64,000 nt of DNA from Polynucleobacter sp. AP-Elch-400A-B2 (GTDB lineage: Bacteria > Pseudomonadota > Gammaproteobacteria > Burkholderiales > Burkholderiaceae), in contig NZ_CP061317.1 of assembly GCF_018688355.1 (NCBI RefSeq), positions 938,091 through 1,002,090 on the forward strand. The letters are read 5' to 3'. The notes under the pieces were generated by a model, which did no database searches, had not been told where the DNA came from, and saw only the letters and a program-made list of their open reading frames with translations. The translations under genes and the position numbers were made by a program. Every line of letters starts with the position of its first letter. Positions within the stretch are counted from its first letter, which is position 1. Positions 25,969 to 34,454 of the stretch are shown piece by piece.

Positions 25969-26763
25969 TTATTTTGGAGTAGGTGCCATGGGTGCAGTCA
26001 CCTTTTTAGATGGCTTCAGTATCTCCACTAATGCTTTTGCGCGATTGGTATATTGACGCTGATTTAAGACCGCATCCTTTGCGGCATTGTCATAGGCCTG
26101 GGCAGCAAGGCGAATATAGACCTCGCCTAAATTAGCAGAGGCAACTGTATAGCTCGGGCGTAATTTCAAGGCGAGCTCTAAATAATCTCTTGCCTCAATC
26201 CAGTTTCCTTGATTTGCTGCTAGCGCAGCCAAGTTGTTGTACGGCTCAGGTAGCTCCGGAAATTTCTGGGTAATTTCAACTAAGGTCATTTTGGCCTCTG
26301 CCCACTGGCGCATTTCAATCTGCATACGCGCTTTGACGTAACGTAATTGAACATTACCGGGTGTTTTCTTGAGTTGCTTATTAATGCTATCGATAGCTTC
26401 AGGATATTTCTTGGCTTTGACCAACTTTTCAATGTCGGACGGAACCCCATTTTTAGTTACGGGATCAGGCTCAATAATTAAAAAGGATAAAAACGGAACA
26501 GCAACAGAATCTGACAGTTCAGCATTAAATTGATCATAGCTAGCGTCATTACCAGCTAGTCTTGGGGGGTCATTCGGGCCATAAGATCCTAGATAGGGCG
26601 CTTGAGCACCTTGAGCGCCAGCGGGGGAGCTATTAAGGGCCTTAATTTCAGCCTCTGCTAACTGTTGCCCAGGGGTGCTGCAGCCCACAAGGAGTAAAAC
26701 GGCAAAAATGGCGCACAAGCTACCCAGTTGGGCTGGACGTAGTGAAAAATGGTTAGCTGACAT
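25969..26763 (-). CDS. TPR-repeat lipoprotein
   Basis: About 264 residues starting MSANHFSLRPAQLG, with lipobox LLLVGC (Cys28) after a hydrophobic stretch. At about 105-235 tetratricopeptide-like helices appear (KYPEAIDSINKQLKKTPGNV, PEPYNNLAALAANQGNWIEA, RPSYTVASANLGEVYIRLA). The C-terminus is Lys/Pro-rich. A further ATG at 26790 would add nine residues to the signal peptide. It is likely a periplasmic-facing scaffold; its partner is unknown. Confidence 0.8.
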   Translation of the reverse strand: MSANHFSLRPAQLGSLCAIFAVLLLVGCSTPGQQLAEAEIKALNSSPAGAQGAQAPYLGSYGPNDPPRLAGNDASYDQFNAELSDSVAVPFLSFLIIEPDPVTKNGVPSDIEKLVKAKKYPEAIDSINKQLKKTPGNVQLRYVKARMQIEMRQWAEAKMTLVEITQKFPELPEPYNNLAALAANQGNWIEARDYLELALKLRPSYTVASANLGEVYIRLAAQAYDNAAKDAVLNQRQYTNRAKALVEILKPSKKVTAPMAPTPK

Positions 26764-26850
26764 AAGGTTTGGGGTGAAAAACGGGCTCATTCGATATACT
26801 CAGCGCTCAGTCTAACAAATTGGCGCTACTTGCCCACCTTTATAGCCCCC

Positions 26851-28272
26851 ATGCTGCAAATCTATAACACCCTCAGTCGTTCCAAGCAGGCCTTTAAACC
26901 CATTGAGCCGGGCAAGGTGAAGATGTATGTCTGCGGAATGACGGTTTATGACTTTTGCCACATTGGCCACGCCCGGGTGATGATTGTCTTTGACATGGTG
27001 GTGCGCTGGCTACGTGCGTGTGGCTATGAGGTTGTTTACGTCCGCAATATTACCGACATTGATGACAAGATCATCAAACGTGCGATTGAGAATGGTGAGC
27101 ATATTTCCGCTTTGACACAGCGTTTTATTGACGCGATGCATGCCGACTCAAATGAATTGGGCTTGATGCACCCCGATCATGAGCCTCGTGCAACCGATTA
27201 CATCGGGCAAATGCAGGGCATCATTGGTCGCTTGATTGAAAAAGAATTAGCCTATCAAGGCGAGGATGGCGATGTCAATTTTGCCGTTCGTTTGTTTCCA
27301 GAATACGGTCGCCTTTCTGGCAAATCTCTAGATGAATTAAATGCCGGTGAGCGTGTCGCTGTTGGCGGTGGCAAACGAGATCCATTGGATTTTGTTCTAT
27401 GGAAGAGCGCTAAACCAGAGGAGCCTGCGGATACGCGTTGGAAATCTCCTTGGGGAGAAGGTCGTCCTGGATGGCATATTGAATGCTCAGCCATGTCATG
27501 TGATTTGCTAGGCGAACATTTTGATATTCATGGTGGCGGTGCGGATTTGCAGTTTCCACACCATGAGAATGAGATTGCTCAGAGCGAAGGAGTTCTCTAC
27601 GGCCAAGATCACCAGGCTAGCGATGCGCCTTTTGTAAATTACTGGATGCATAACGGGCATATTCGGGTAAACGAAGAGAAGATGTCCAAGTCATTGGGTA
27701 ATTTTTTCCTCATTCGTGATGTCTTGAAGAGCTTTGATCCTGAGGTCTTGCGTTTCTTTATGTTGCGTGCCCACTATCGCAGCCCAATTAACTATAGTGA
27801 TGCACAGCTTGAAGAGGCTCGTGCTGGACTGGTTCGTCTTTACACCGCTTTAGCCCAAGTGCCTTTAAGCGGTAAACCTGTAGACCCCCATTCACCATGG
27901 GCTCAGCGCTTTGCTGAGGCAATGAATGATGACTTCAATACACCTGAGGCAGTCGCAGCTCTATTCGATCTAGCCACCGAAGTAAACCGTGCGCAGGGCG
28001 AAGACAAAGTGCAGTTAGCTAATACGCTCAAGGAGTTGGCTAACACTCTCAATTTCTTGCAACGTGACCCGATCGTATTTTTGCAAGAAGGATCCCGAGG
28101 TGGCGATGCAAGCTTATCTGCTGCCGCTATTGAAGAGCAGATTGCAGCACGAGTAGCCGCAAAGCTAGCTAAGGATTTTGCTAAGGCTGATTTAATTCGC
28201 AAGACTTTATTGGATCAGGGCGTAGTATTAGAAGATAAGCCTGGTGGTATTACCGAATGGCGTAAAAGTTAA
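26851..28272 (+). CDS. cysS: Cysteinyl-tRNA synthetase
   Basis: Zinc-dependent class I synthetase, 473 residues. MYVCGMTVYDFCHIGHAR gives the first zinc Cys and the HIGH motif; GWHIECSAMSCDLLG and GADLQFPHHENEIAQSE give the other zinc ligands; KMSKSLGNF is the KMSKS loop. ATG 26851 is preferred to a TTG at 26830 because MLQIYNTLSRSKQAF is the standard N-terminus. Confidence 0.97.
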   Translation: MLQIYNTLSRSKQAFKPIEPGKVKMYVCGMTVYDFCHIGHARVMIVFDMVVRWLRACGYEVVYVRNITDIDDKIIKRAIENGEHISALTQRFIDAMHADSNELGLMHPDHEPRATDYIGQMQGIIGRLIEKELAYQGEDGDVNFAVRLFPEYGRLSGKSLDELNAGERVAVGGGKRDPLDFVLWKSAKPEEPADTRWKSPWGEGRPGWHIECSAMSCDLLGEHFDIHGGGADLQFPHHENEIAQSEGVLYGQDHQASDAPFVNYWMHNGHIRVNEEKMSKSLGNFFLIRDVLKSFDPEVLRFFMLRAHYRSPINYSDAQLEEARAGLVRLYTALAQVPLSGKPVDPHSPWAQRFAEAMNDDFNTPEAVAALFDLATEVNRAQGEDKVQLANTLKELANTLNFLQRDPIVFLQEGSRGGDASLSAAAIEEQIAARVAAKLAKDFAKADLIRKTLLDQGVVLEDKPGGITEWRKS

Positions 28273-28288
28273 TTGAAGAATATTTATT

Positions 28289-28945
28289 TTGAGTAAAGTT
28301 GCACAGCAAGTCATCATTGAAGAAATTGCTCCCGATTATTGGGAGCAAGCTTGTGCAGAGCTGATGAAGCACGATCGTATTTTAAAAAAACTGATTCCAA
28401 AATATGGCTCAGGTTTTTTGCGGACACGTGGTGATGCATTTACTACCCTAGCAAGATCGATCGTTGGCCAGCAAATTTCAGTTGCTGCAGCTCAGTCTGT
28501 CTGGACTAAGGTTTTGTTAGCATCTAAAAACAAAGTAAACCCTAAAAATATTCTGACCCTAAGTGTTGATGATTTGCGTGCAGCGGGATTATCAGGTCGC
28601 AAGGTGGAATACATCCGTGATTTGGCTGAACACTTTGATTCTGGTCGTTTGCATGCCAATCAGTGGAAGGGTATGGAAGATGAGGCCATCATCAAAGAAT
28701 TGTGTGGGATTCGGGGAATTGGTCGCTGGACAGCGGAAATGTTCTTGATTTTCAACATGATTAGGCCAAATATCCTCCCCATGGACGATGCCGGACTGAT
28801 TAAGGCCATTTCCCTCAACTACTTCAGCGGAGAGCCTGTGAGTAGGCATGAAGCGCGTGAAGTAGCTGCAAATTGGGCTCCTTGGCGTACGGTAGCTACT
28901 TGGTATATGTGGAGAAGTATCGACCCCAAGCCAGTTGAATATTAA
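28289..28945 (+). CDS. DNA-3-methyladenine glycosylase (AlkA/HhH-GPD family)
   Basis: 218-residue base-excision glycosylase that removes alkylated purines. LARSIVGQQISVAAAQSVW and the helix-hairpin-helix GIRGIGRWTAEMFLIF are diagnostic; the catalytic Asp lies in ILPMDDAGLIKAI. The start is a TTG at 28289, 16 bases after cysS, because no ATG occurs before the conserved region. accA follows within nine bases. Confidence 0.9.
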   Translation: MSKVAQQVIIEEIAPDYWEQACAELMKHDRILKKLIPKYGSGFLRTRGDAFTTLARSIVGQQISVAAAQSVWTKVLLASKNKVNPKNILTLSVDDLRAAGLSGRKVEYIRDLAEHFDSGRLHANQWKGMEDEAIIKELCGIRGIGRWTAEMFLIFNMIRPNILPMDDAGLIKAISLNYFSGEPVSRHEAREVAANWAPWRTVATWYMWRSIDPKPVEY

Positions 28946-28954
28946 AATCAGACT

Positions 28955-29926
28955 ATGAAAACGACTTTCCTGGATTTTGAGCAGTCAATCGCTGAACTAG
29001 AGTCAAAGATTGAAGAGCTGCAATTTGTGCAAGATGAATCATCGGTAGATATTTCTGATGAGATCAAAACGCTGACTGAAAAAAGTCAGCAACTCACTAA
29101 AGACGTCTATGCCAATTTAAGCCCATGGCAAGTTTCTCAAGTGGCGCGTCATCCTCAGCGTCCTTACACCCTAGATTACGTTGGCGCCTTGTTCACCGAT
29201 TTTCATGAACTTCATGGTGATCGTAATTTTGCAGACGACCAATCCATTATTACTGGCTTAGCCCGTTTTCAGAATCAGCCCTGCATGGTCATTGGCCATC
29301 AAAAAGGCCGTGATACAAAAGAGCGTGCCTTAAGAAACTTTGGCATGAGTCGCCCTGAGGGTTACCGAAAAGCAAAGCGTGTTATGCGCTTGGCGGAAAA
29401 ATTTAAATTACCGGTGTTTACCTTTGTTGATACGCCGGGTGCATTTCCGGGGATTGATGCAGAAGAGCGTAACCAATCAGAAGCGATTGGCCACAACCTT
29501 TATGTTCAAGCAGAATTAGAAGTACCAATCATCGCGACGATTATTGGTGAGGGTGGCTCCGGTGGTGCACTAGCGATTGCGATGGGTGACGTGGTGTTGA
29601 TGTTGCAAAACTCAACTTACTCAGTAATTTCACCCGAAGGCTGTGCATCTATTCTTTGGAAGACTGCAGATAAGGCCCCTGAAGCTGCTGAGCAATTAGG
29701 TTTGACTGCACAACGTTTAAAAGCGATTGGCTTGATTGATAAGATCGTCGCTGAGCCTATTGGCGGCGCACATCGCGATTACGACACGATGATGAATAAT
29801 ATGCGCAAAGCTTTGGCTGAGTCACTCAAGACTTTTGATGGAATGAAAGTGGATGCGCTACTAGAGCGTCGCCATGAACGCTTGATGAGCTATGGCAAGT
29901 TCAAGGAAATCGAAGCCAAGTCTTAA
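28955..29926 (+). CDS. accA: Acetyl-CoA carboxylase carboxyltransferase alpha subunit
   Basis: Transfers the carboxyl group from biotin to acetyl-CoA with AccD, giving malonyl-CoA for fatty acids. 323 residues; helical N-terminus (DFEQSIAELESKIEEL), then the crotonase-like core with FVDTPGAFPGIDAEERNQ and IGEGGSGGALAIAMGD. Its 3' end overlaps tilS by 35 bases. Confidence 0.97.
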   Translation: MKTTFLDFEQSIAELESKIEELQFVQDESSVDISDEIKTLTEKSQQLTKDVYANLSPWQVSQVARHPQRPYTLDYVGALFTDFHELHGDRNFADDQSIITGLARFQNQPCMVIGHQKGRDTKERALRNFGMSRPEGYRKAKRVMRLAEKFKLPVFTFVDTPGAFPGIDAEERNQSEAIGHNLYVQAELEVPIIATIIGEGGSGGALAIAMGDVVLMLQNSTYSVISPEGCASILWKTADKAPEAAEQLGLTAQRLKAIGLIDKIVAEPIGGAHRDYDTMMNNMRKALAESLKTFDGMKVDALLERRHERLMSYGKFKEIEAKS

Positions 29927-31202
29927 GGCGGCTTCACCAGCGGCCAAACGAATTGGGCTTGCCTTAAGCGGTGGGCTTGATTCCGTTGTCTTGCTTGATA
30001 CCGTTTGTAAGGCAGTCAAAGCAAACTCCAATGACCCAACTGAGGTTTGGGTATTTCACATTCATCATGGCTTACAAAAGTCTGCTGATCAATGGCTAGA
30101 GTTTTGTGAAAAGTTAGCTAAAAAATACCAAGTGCATTTTGATTTCCGTCTACTGCACTTTGCTGATTCATCTCAGGGCAATATTGAAGCCCGAGCAAGA
30201 GCGGAACGCTACGATGCCTTGACTGATTTATGTATCGAACATGGCATTGAAGATTTGCTGCTTGCGCACCATCAAAACGACCAAGCTGAAACTGTGCTCT
30301 TGCAACTCCTACGTGGCTCTGGCGTAGCCGGTCTGTCTGGTATGCCTCTCCATCGTGCCAACGCAAACCAGGGCGGCCCTATTACTCTCTGGCGCCCATT
30401 GCTCAATCAAAGCAGGGCAGAGTTAGAGGCCTATGCCAAAGAACACAAGCTTAAATGGGTGGAGGATCCCAGCAATCAAAATACACGCTATCGACGCAAT
30501 GCTATTCGTAAAGACATCATTCCGAGGTTGGAAAAAATTCAGCCTGGTGCCATTTCCAACTTAGCTCGCAGTGCTACTGTATTGGCTCAATCCCAAGTAT
30601 TGCTCGATCGCCTAGCGAAGCAAGATGGAAAAAATATCTTTGAAGGTAATAAGGTAAAGCTAGCCCCTCTCTTAGCCCTTGCTAAGATAGATCAACCTGC
30701 TGCGAATAATGTCATGCGTTATTGGTTGAGGTTAAATGATCTGGCAATGCCATCCCAGGAGCGTCTTGAGTCTTGGTGGAAAGACCTGAAGGCTGTAAAA
30801 CCAGACTCGAACTTGGAGTGGCAGCATGATGAGGCGAATATTTATTTGTGGCGCAATGTCTTACAGATTACTCATTGCAAGGCAGGGCGCTGGGTTTTTC
30901 AAAGCGTGCCTGCAAGAAGTAAGTTGCTTGGCTTGCCTGCTGATTGGGTCAATGCAGCCCAAGAGCAAGGGCTGATTGAGGAAAGACTACGCCAGGGTGC
31001 AGAAAAGCTACAAATTAAGCCGAATACCCCGCGCAAAACCCTCAAGAATCTCTTTCAAGAATCAGATACGCCACCTTGGGAGCGACAGGCTCCGCTGCTA
31101 TATATAAACGATCAACTCGTAGGCGTTGCTGGGGTGGGGACGAGTTACCCGCATTTAATCTCATCAGGAAAAAGAGTTCTGCCTTCCTGGGAGTTGCTGT
31201 AA
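29892..31202 (+). CDS. tilS: tRNA(Ile)-lysidine synthase
   Basis: Adds lysine to C34 of tRNA-Ile(CAU) so that it reads AUA. 436 residues: P-loop motif LALSGGLDSVVLLD near residue 25, HHGLQKSADQW, the LLAHHQNDQAETVLLQLLRG motif, and C-terminal TilS domains. The overlap with accA shifts frame and suggests translational coupling; accA-tilS adjacency is common in betaproteobacteria. Confidence 0.94.
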   Translation: MASSRKSKPSLKAASPAAKRIGLALSGGLDSVVLLDTVCKAVKANSNDPTEVWVFHIHHGLQKSADQWLEFCEKLAKKYQVHFDFRLLHFADSSQGNIEARARAERYDALTDLCIEHGIEDLLLAHHQNDQAETVLLQLLRGSGVAGLSGMPLHRANANQGGPITLWRPLLNQSRAELEAYAKEHKLKWVEDPSNQNTRYRRNAIRKDIIPRLEKIQPGAISNLARSATVLAQSQVLLDRLAKQDGKNIFEGNKVKLAPLLALAKIDQPAANNVMRYWLRLNDLAMPSQERLESWWKDLKAVKPDSNLEWQHDEANIYLWRNVLQITHCKAGRWVFQSVPARSKLLGLPADWVNAAQEQGLIEERLRQGAEKLQIKPNTPRKTLKNLFQESDTPPWERQAPLLYINDQLVGVAGVGTSYPHLISSGKRVLPSWELL

Positions 31203-31203
31203 C

Positions 31204-31497
31204 TCAGTAAAGCCCACCAGATTCTTTTTGGTGGCGAATGGCATTGACCAGAATCATATTGCTTGATTCTTCAAAACTATATAGGGCGACATAGCCACTC
31301 TTTCCGCGTGAGATTACTAACTCTCTCAGGTGGGCATCGCATAGGCGTCCTACGAGAGGATGTCTCGCTAGGATTTGAATCGCTTCTTCAATGAGTTCGA
31401 TAGTGTGAAACGCAGCATTTTTGTCATTTTCAATTAGGAAGTCAGTAAGTCTCTCTAAATCATCAACTGCTTGCGGTGCAAAAACAATTCTTAGCAA
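31204..31497 (-). CDS. RelE/ParE-family toxin
   Basis: 97 residues with the ParE/RelE fold: RIVFAPQAVDDLERLTDFL, then LARHPLVGRLCDAHLREL and a beta-strand end (YVALYSFEESSNMILVNAIRHQKE). ParE members poison gyrase, RelE members cut mRNA; the sequence alone does not settle which. The start is a TTG overlapping the antitoxin stop by seven bases, so the toxin depends on antitoxin translation. Confidence 0.85.
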   Translation of the reverse strand: MLRIVFAPQAVDDLERLTDFLIENDKNAAFHTIELIEEAIQILARHPLVGRLCDAHLRELVISRGKSGYVALYSFEESSNMILVNAIRHQKESGGLY

Positions 31498-31775
31498 TTG
31501 CTAACCTTCAGTGTGGATTTTTTTCCAGTGATGCGGGCTTTCATGGCCTCGAAAACTTTATCTGATTCGTAGACCTTACCATTCTTCATAACCCCTTCGC
31601 GAGCAATGTTGGCCTGCTGAATGAAGTTTCTGCGTATTTCCGCATTGATGCTGGCTTGCTTGATTGCTTCCACCATAAATGCATGGGGGGTCATGCCCAG
31701 TTCTTTGGCGGCATTTGCAGCTTGCAGCTTAATTTCTTCTGTGAGCTTTAAAGAGGTTGTGCTGATAATGCTCAT
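31491..31775 (-). CDS. Ribbon-helix-helix-type antitoxin
   Basis: 94 residues. The N-terminus MSIISTTSLKLTEEIKLQA followed by LGMTPHAFMVEAIKQ fits a CopG/ParD-like ribbon-helix-helix DNA-binding domain; the basic C-terminus would wrap the toxin. AGGAG lies about nine bases before the ATG at 31775. A perfect operator-like repeat and a sigma70 promoter lie directly upstream, as expected of an autoregulated TA operon. Confidence 0.85.
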   Translation of the reverse strand: MSIISTTSLKLTEEIKLQAANAAKELGMTPHAFMVEAIKQASINAEIRRNFIQQANIAREGVMKNGKVYESDKVFEAMKARITGKKSTLKVSNC

Positions 31776-31787
31776 AATCGGTCTCCT

Positions 31788-31807
31788 GGTGTTACTTAGG
31801 TAACACC
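31788..31807. promoter_or_regulatory. Operator-like inverted repeat of the TA operon
   Basis: GGTGTTAC (31788-31795) and GTAACACC (31800-31807) are perfect 8-base arms around TTAG. It lies between the -10 and the antitoxin SD, the usual position for antitoxin autorepression. Confidence 0.8.
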
Positions 31808-31809
31808 AA

Positions 31810-31838
31810 ATCGTATAGTCAGATTGATCTACTGTCAA
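31810..31838 (-). promoter_or_regulatory. Sigma70 promoter of the TA operon
   Basis: On the minus strand, a perfect TTGACA (31838-31833), 17-base spacer, then TACGAT (31815-31810). The start site would fall inside the inverted repeat at 31788-31807, so binding there should block transcription. Confidence 0.7.
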
Positions 31839-31892
31839 TCACCTTAGTTTTGAGCGATAAAAACCCTGTAAAATAAGCCCCTTTTAGACCCT

Positions 31893-31909
31893 AGGGAATG
31901 TAATTCCCT
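31893..31909 (+). repeat. Inverted repeat in the lysC leader
   Basis: AGGGAAT (31893-31899) and ATTCCCT (31903-31909) around GTA, 26 bases before the lysC ATG. There is no T-run, so it is not an intrinsic terminator. It could be an operator or an RNA stem; no lysine riboswitch is present. Confidence 0.5.
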
Positions 31910-31934
31910 GTAAATAGACAATACAACGGTTTTT

Positions 31935-33185
31935 ATGGCTCTTATCGTTCATAAGTATGGCGGCACCTCAATGGGCTCGGTTGAGCGCATTCAGAACGTC
32001 GCTAAACGCGTTGCCAAATGGATGCGTGCAGGTCACCAGGTGGTTGTGGTGCCTTCAGCGATGTCCGGCGAAACCAATCGTTTGCTTGGTTTGGCAAAAG
32101 ACATCAATCCCGATGCAAATCCTCGCGAACTCGATCAAATTGCCTCCACAGGTGAGCAAGTTAGCTCTGGCTTATTGGCCTTGGCTTTATTGCGTGAAGG
32201 TGTTGATGCAGTGAGCTATGCCGGTTGGCAGGTAACTGTCCATACAGATTCCTCATTTACTAAAGCGCGCATCAAGAGTATTGATGACAAAAAAATCCTG
32301 GCTGATCTCAATGCTGGGCGTGCCGTAGTTGTTACCGGTTTTCAGGGTGTTGATCCCAATGGCAATATCACTACTTTAGGTCGTGGGGGTTCTGACACAT
32401 CAGCTGTTGCCATGGCTGCAGCGCTCAAAGCAGATGAGTGTTTGATCTACACCGACGTGGATGGTGTCTATACAACTGATCCACGTGTTTGTGAAGATGC
32501 GCGTCGCCTAGACAAGATTACTTTTGAAGAGATGCTGGAGATGGCAAGTCTTGGTTCAAAAGTGTTGCAGATTCGTTCAGTGGAGTTTGCTGGTAAGTAC
32601 AAAGTTAAAACCCGTGTTCTGTCATCACTGACAGATCCGTTGATGCCTTTAGACCAAGAGATGAAGTCGGGCACCTTGATTACATTTGAAGAGGACAGTA
32701 CTATGGAAGCCGCAGTTATTTCCGGCATCGCCTTTGCGCGTGATGAAGCAAAAATTACCGTTCTGGGAGTTCCTGATCGCCCAGGTATCGCCTATCAAAT
32801 CTTGGGTCCGATTGCGGATGCCAATATTGACGTGGACATGATTATTCAGAATCAATCATTTGAAGGTAAGACAGACTTTACCTTTACAGTTCCACGCGCT
32901 GATTATCAAAAGGCATTGGACTTGCTCAAGAAGAATGTGCAGGCCCACATTGAAGCAAAAGAAATTAATGGCGATCCTAAGGTCTCAAAGGTATCTGTAG
33001 TTGGTGTAGGCATGCGCTCCCATGTGGGCGTTGCCAGCAAAATGTTCCGCACATTATCCGAAGAGGGCATCAATATCCTCATGATTTCTACCAGTGAAAT
33101 CAAGATTTCAGTAGTGATCGACGAGAAATACATGGAGCTAGCTGTACGTGCTCTGCACAAGGTGTTTGAGCTAGATCAGAAGTAA
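31935..33185 (+). CDS. lysC: Aspartate kinase
   Basis: First step of the aspartate family (Lys, Thr, Met, diaminopimelate). 416 residues: KYGGTSMGSVERI substrate loop, VVVVPSAMSGETN, GRGGSDTSAVAMAA, then two ACT domains (about 265-335 and 345-410) for feedback by lysine and threonine. It is monofunctional, with no homoserine dehydrogenase part. Followed by tRNA-Ser. Confidence 0.97.
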   Translation: MALIVHKYGGTSMGSVERIQNVAKRVAKWMRAGHQVVVVPSAMSGETNRLLGLAKDINPDANPRELDQIASTGEQVSSGLLALALLREGVDAVSYAGWQVTVHTDSSFTKARIKSIDDKKILADLNAGRAVVVTGFQGVDPNGNITTLGRGGSDTSAVAMAAALKADECLIYTDVDGVYTTDPRVCEDARRLDKITFEEMLEMASLGSKVLQIRSVEFAGKYKVKTRVLSSLTDPLMPLDQEMKSGTLITFEEDSTMEAAVISGIAFARDEAKITVLGVPDRPGIAYQILGPIADANIDVDMIIQNQSFEGKTDFTFTVPRADYQKALDLLKKNVQAHIEAKEINGDPKVSKVSVVGVGMRSHVGVASKMFRTLSEEGINILMISTSEIKISVVIDEKYMELAVRALHKVFELDQK

Positions 33186-33246
33186 AAGAAACCTCTGGGT
33201 AGCGGTTATCCGTTACACTATGGTTCGTTGTACTAGTATGGAATAC

Positions 33247-33341
33247 GGAGACGTGGCCGAGCTGGTCGAAGGCACTCCCCTGCTAAGGGAGCATCGGGGC
33301 TAAAACTCTGATCGGAGGTTCGAATCCTCTCGTCTCCGCCA
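33247..33341 (+). tRNA. tRNA-Ser, anticodon GCT
   Basis: Acceptor GGAGACG pairs with CGTCTCC, discriminator G, encoded CCA. Anticodon stem CTCCC/GGGAG closes loop CTGCTAA, giving GCT for AGC and AGU codons. The long variable arm (CATCGGGGCTAAAACTCTGAT region) marks it as class II serine tRNA. Confidence 0.97.
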
Positions 33342-33352
33342 TGTACCATAGA

Positions 33353-33384
33353 AGAGCCCCTAACCATGGGGCTCTATTTTTTTG
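33353..33384 (+). terminator. Rho-independent terminator after tRNA-Ser
   Basis: AGAGCCCC (33353-33360) and GGGGCTCT (33368-33375) around a seven-base loop, then ATTTTTTT. It ends lysC/tRNA-Ser transcription ahead of the convergent tctC operon. Confidence 0.92.
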
Positions 33385-33409
33385 TCATTCGATATTGCAT
33401 TAATACAGT

Positions 33410-34372
33410 TCAGTCCAGAGAGGCACCTGATGCTTTTACGATCTTTGCCCAACGCGTAATATCTTCTTGCAGTTGTTTAGCAAATTCTGCTGGAGTCATG
33501 TTTGCGAGCTCTACTCCAGTGGCTTGCAGTTTTTCTTTTAACTCAGGATTGGTCAAGGTTAACTGCATTTCCTTTTGTAGTTTATCGATCACTGGCTTAG
33601 GCGTGCCTTTAGGTGCAAATAAACCTATCCAAAGAGTTCCAGAAAAGCCTGGAATCTTTTCTGATATAGATGGGACCTCGGGCAGCAGGGGCGAGCGCTT
33701 TGAAGAGCTCACACCTAGAGCAACTAATTTTTGAGTATTGATGTATTGCAAAACAGATGGCAAGCTAGCAAAAGCAATTTGAATTTGCCCACCCAAGAGA
33801 TCATTGAGTGCGGGTGCAACCCCCTTGTAAGGAATATGTTGCAACGATATCCCATAACTTTGATTCAGCATTTCACCTAAGAGGTGATTTAGCGTCCCAT
33901 TGCCAGCTGATGCAAATTGGTAAGTCTCTGGAGGTTTTGATTTAACTAACTTTAAAAAATCATCTAGATTCTTAGCTGGAAAATTAGCATTTACTACTAA
34001 AACATTCGGAACTGATCCGACCATGGCTAGAGGAATAAAGTCATTAACTGGATCAAATCCTGGATTTTTATAGAGGGCCGGATTAATCGCTTGCGCACTA
34101 CTAATCGTCATTAAAAGCGTATGACCATCCTTCGGGGCATTGGCAACAAACTGAGTGCCAATATTGCCGCCAGCCCCTGGTTTATTCTCGACAACCACAG
34201 AGGCTTTGATTTGCTCCCCGAGCCGCTGTGCAACTACTCGACCCACAATATCATTTGTTCCGCCTGGTGCTTGGGGAACAATAATGGTGATTGGTTTATT
34301 TGGATAGGCAGCTGCTAAGCTAGCAAATAAGCAGAAACAAGTCAGTAGTCCTAATTGCAGGAGGCGGTTCAT
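33410..34372 (-). CDS. TctC-family periplasmic substrate-binding protein (first)
   Basis: 320 residues with a Sec signal peptide (MNRLLQLGLLTCFCLFASLAA, cut before YPNKPI). Core motifs: IIVPQAPGGTNDIVGR, VENKPGAGGNIGTQFVA, PYKGVAPALNDLLGGQIQIAF. The family binds carboxylates for tripartite tricarboxylate transporters, but no tctA or tctB is in the window. Last gene of the operon, 82 bases after the SDR gene. A longer frame to 34483 is rejected because it would bury the signal peptide. Confidence 0.92.
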   Translation of the reverse strand: MNRLLQLGLLTCFCLFASLAAAYPNKPITIIVPQAPGGTNDIVGRVVAQRLGEQIKASVVVENKPGAGGNIGTQFVANAPKDGHTLLMTISSAQAINPALYKNPGFDPVNDFIPLAMVGSVPNVLVVNANFPAKNLDDFLKLVKSKPPETYQFASAGNGTLNHLLGEMLNQSYGISLQHIPYKGVAPALNDLLGGQIQIAFASLPSVLQYINTQKLVALGVSSSKRSPLLPEVPSISEKIPGFSGTLWIGLFAPKGTPKPVIDKLQKEMQLTLTNPELKEKLQATGVELANMTPAEFAKQLQEDITRWAKIVKASGASLD

Positions 34373-34454
34373 TAGAGTCTCTTTAATTTGAAATAAGGTT
34401 AAAAAATACCTCAATATGATCCAGTAGGGAAATGGGTGCTGACCCTGAGTGTTG

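Noticed and set aside
31210..31245. Terminator between tilS and the toxin gene (CCACC/GGTGG stem)
   Set aside because: The stem is short with a long loop and lies in the toxin coding end; the T-run is inside the loop.
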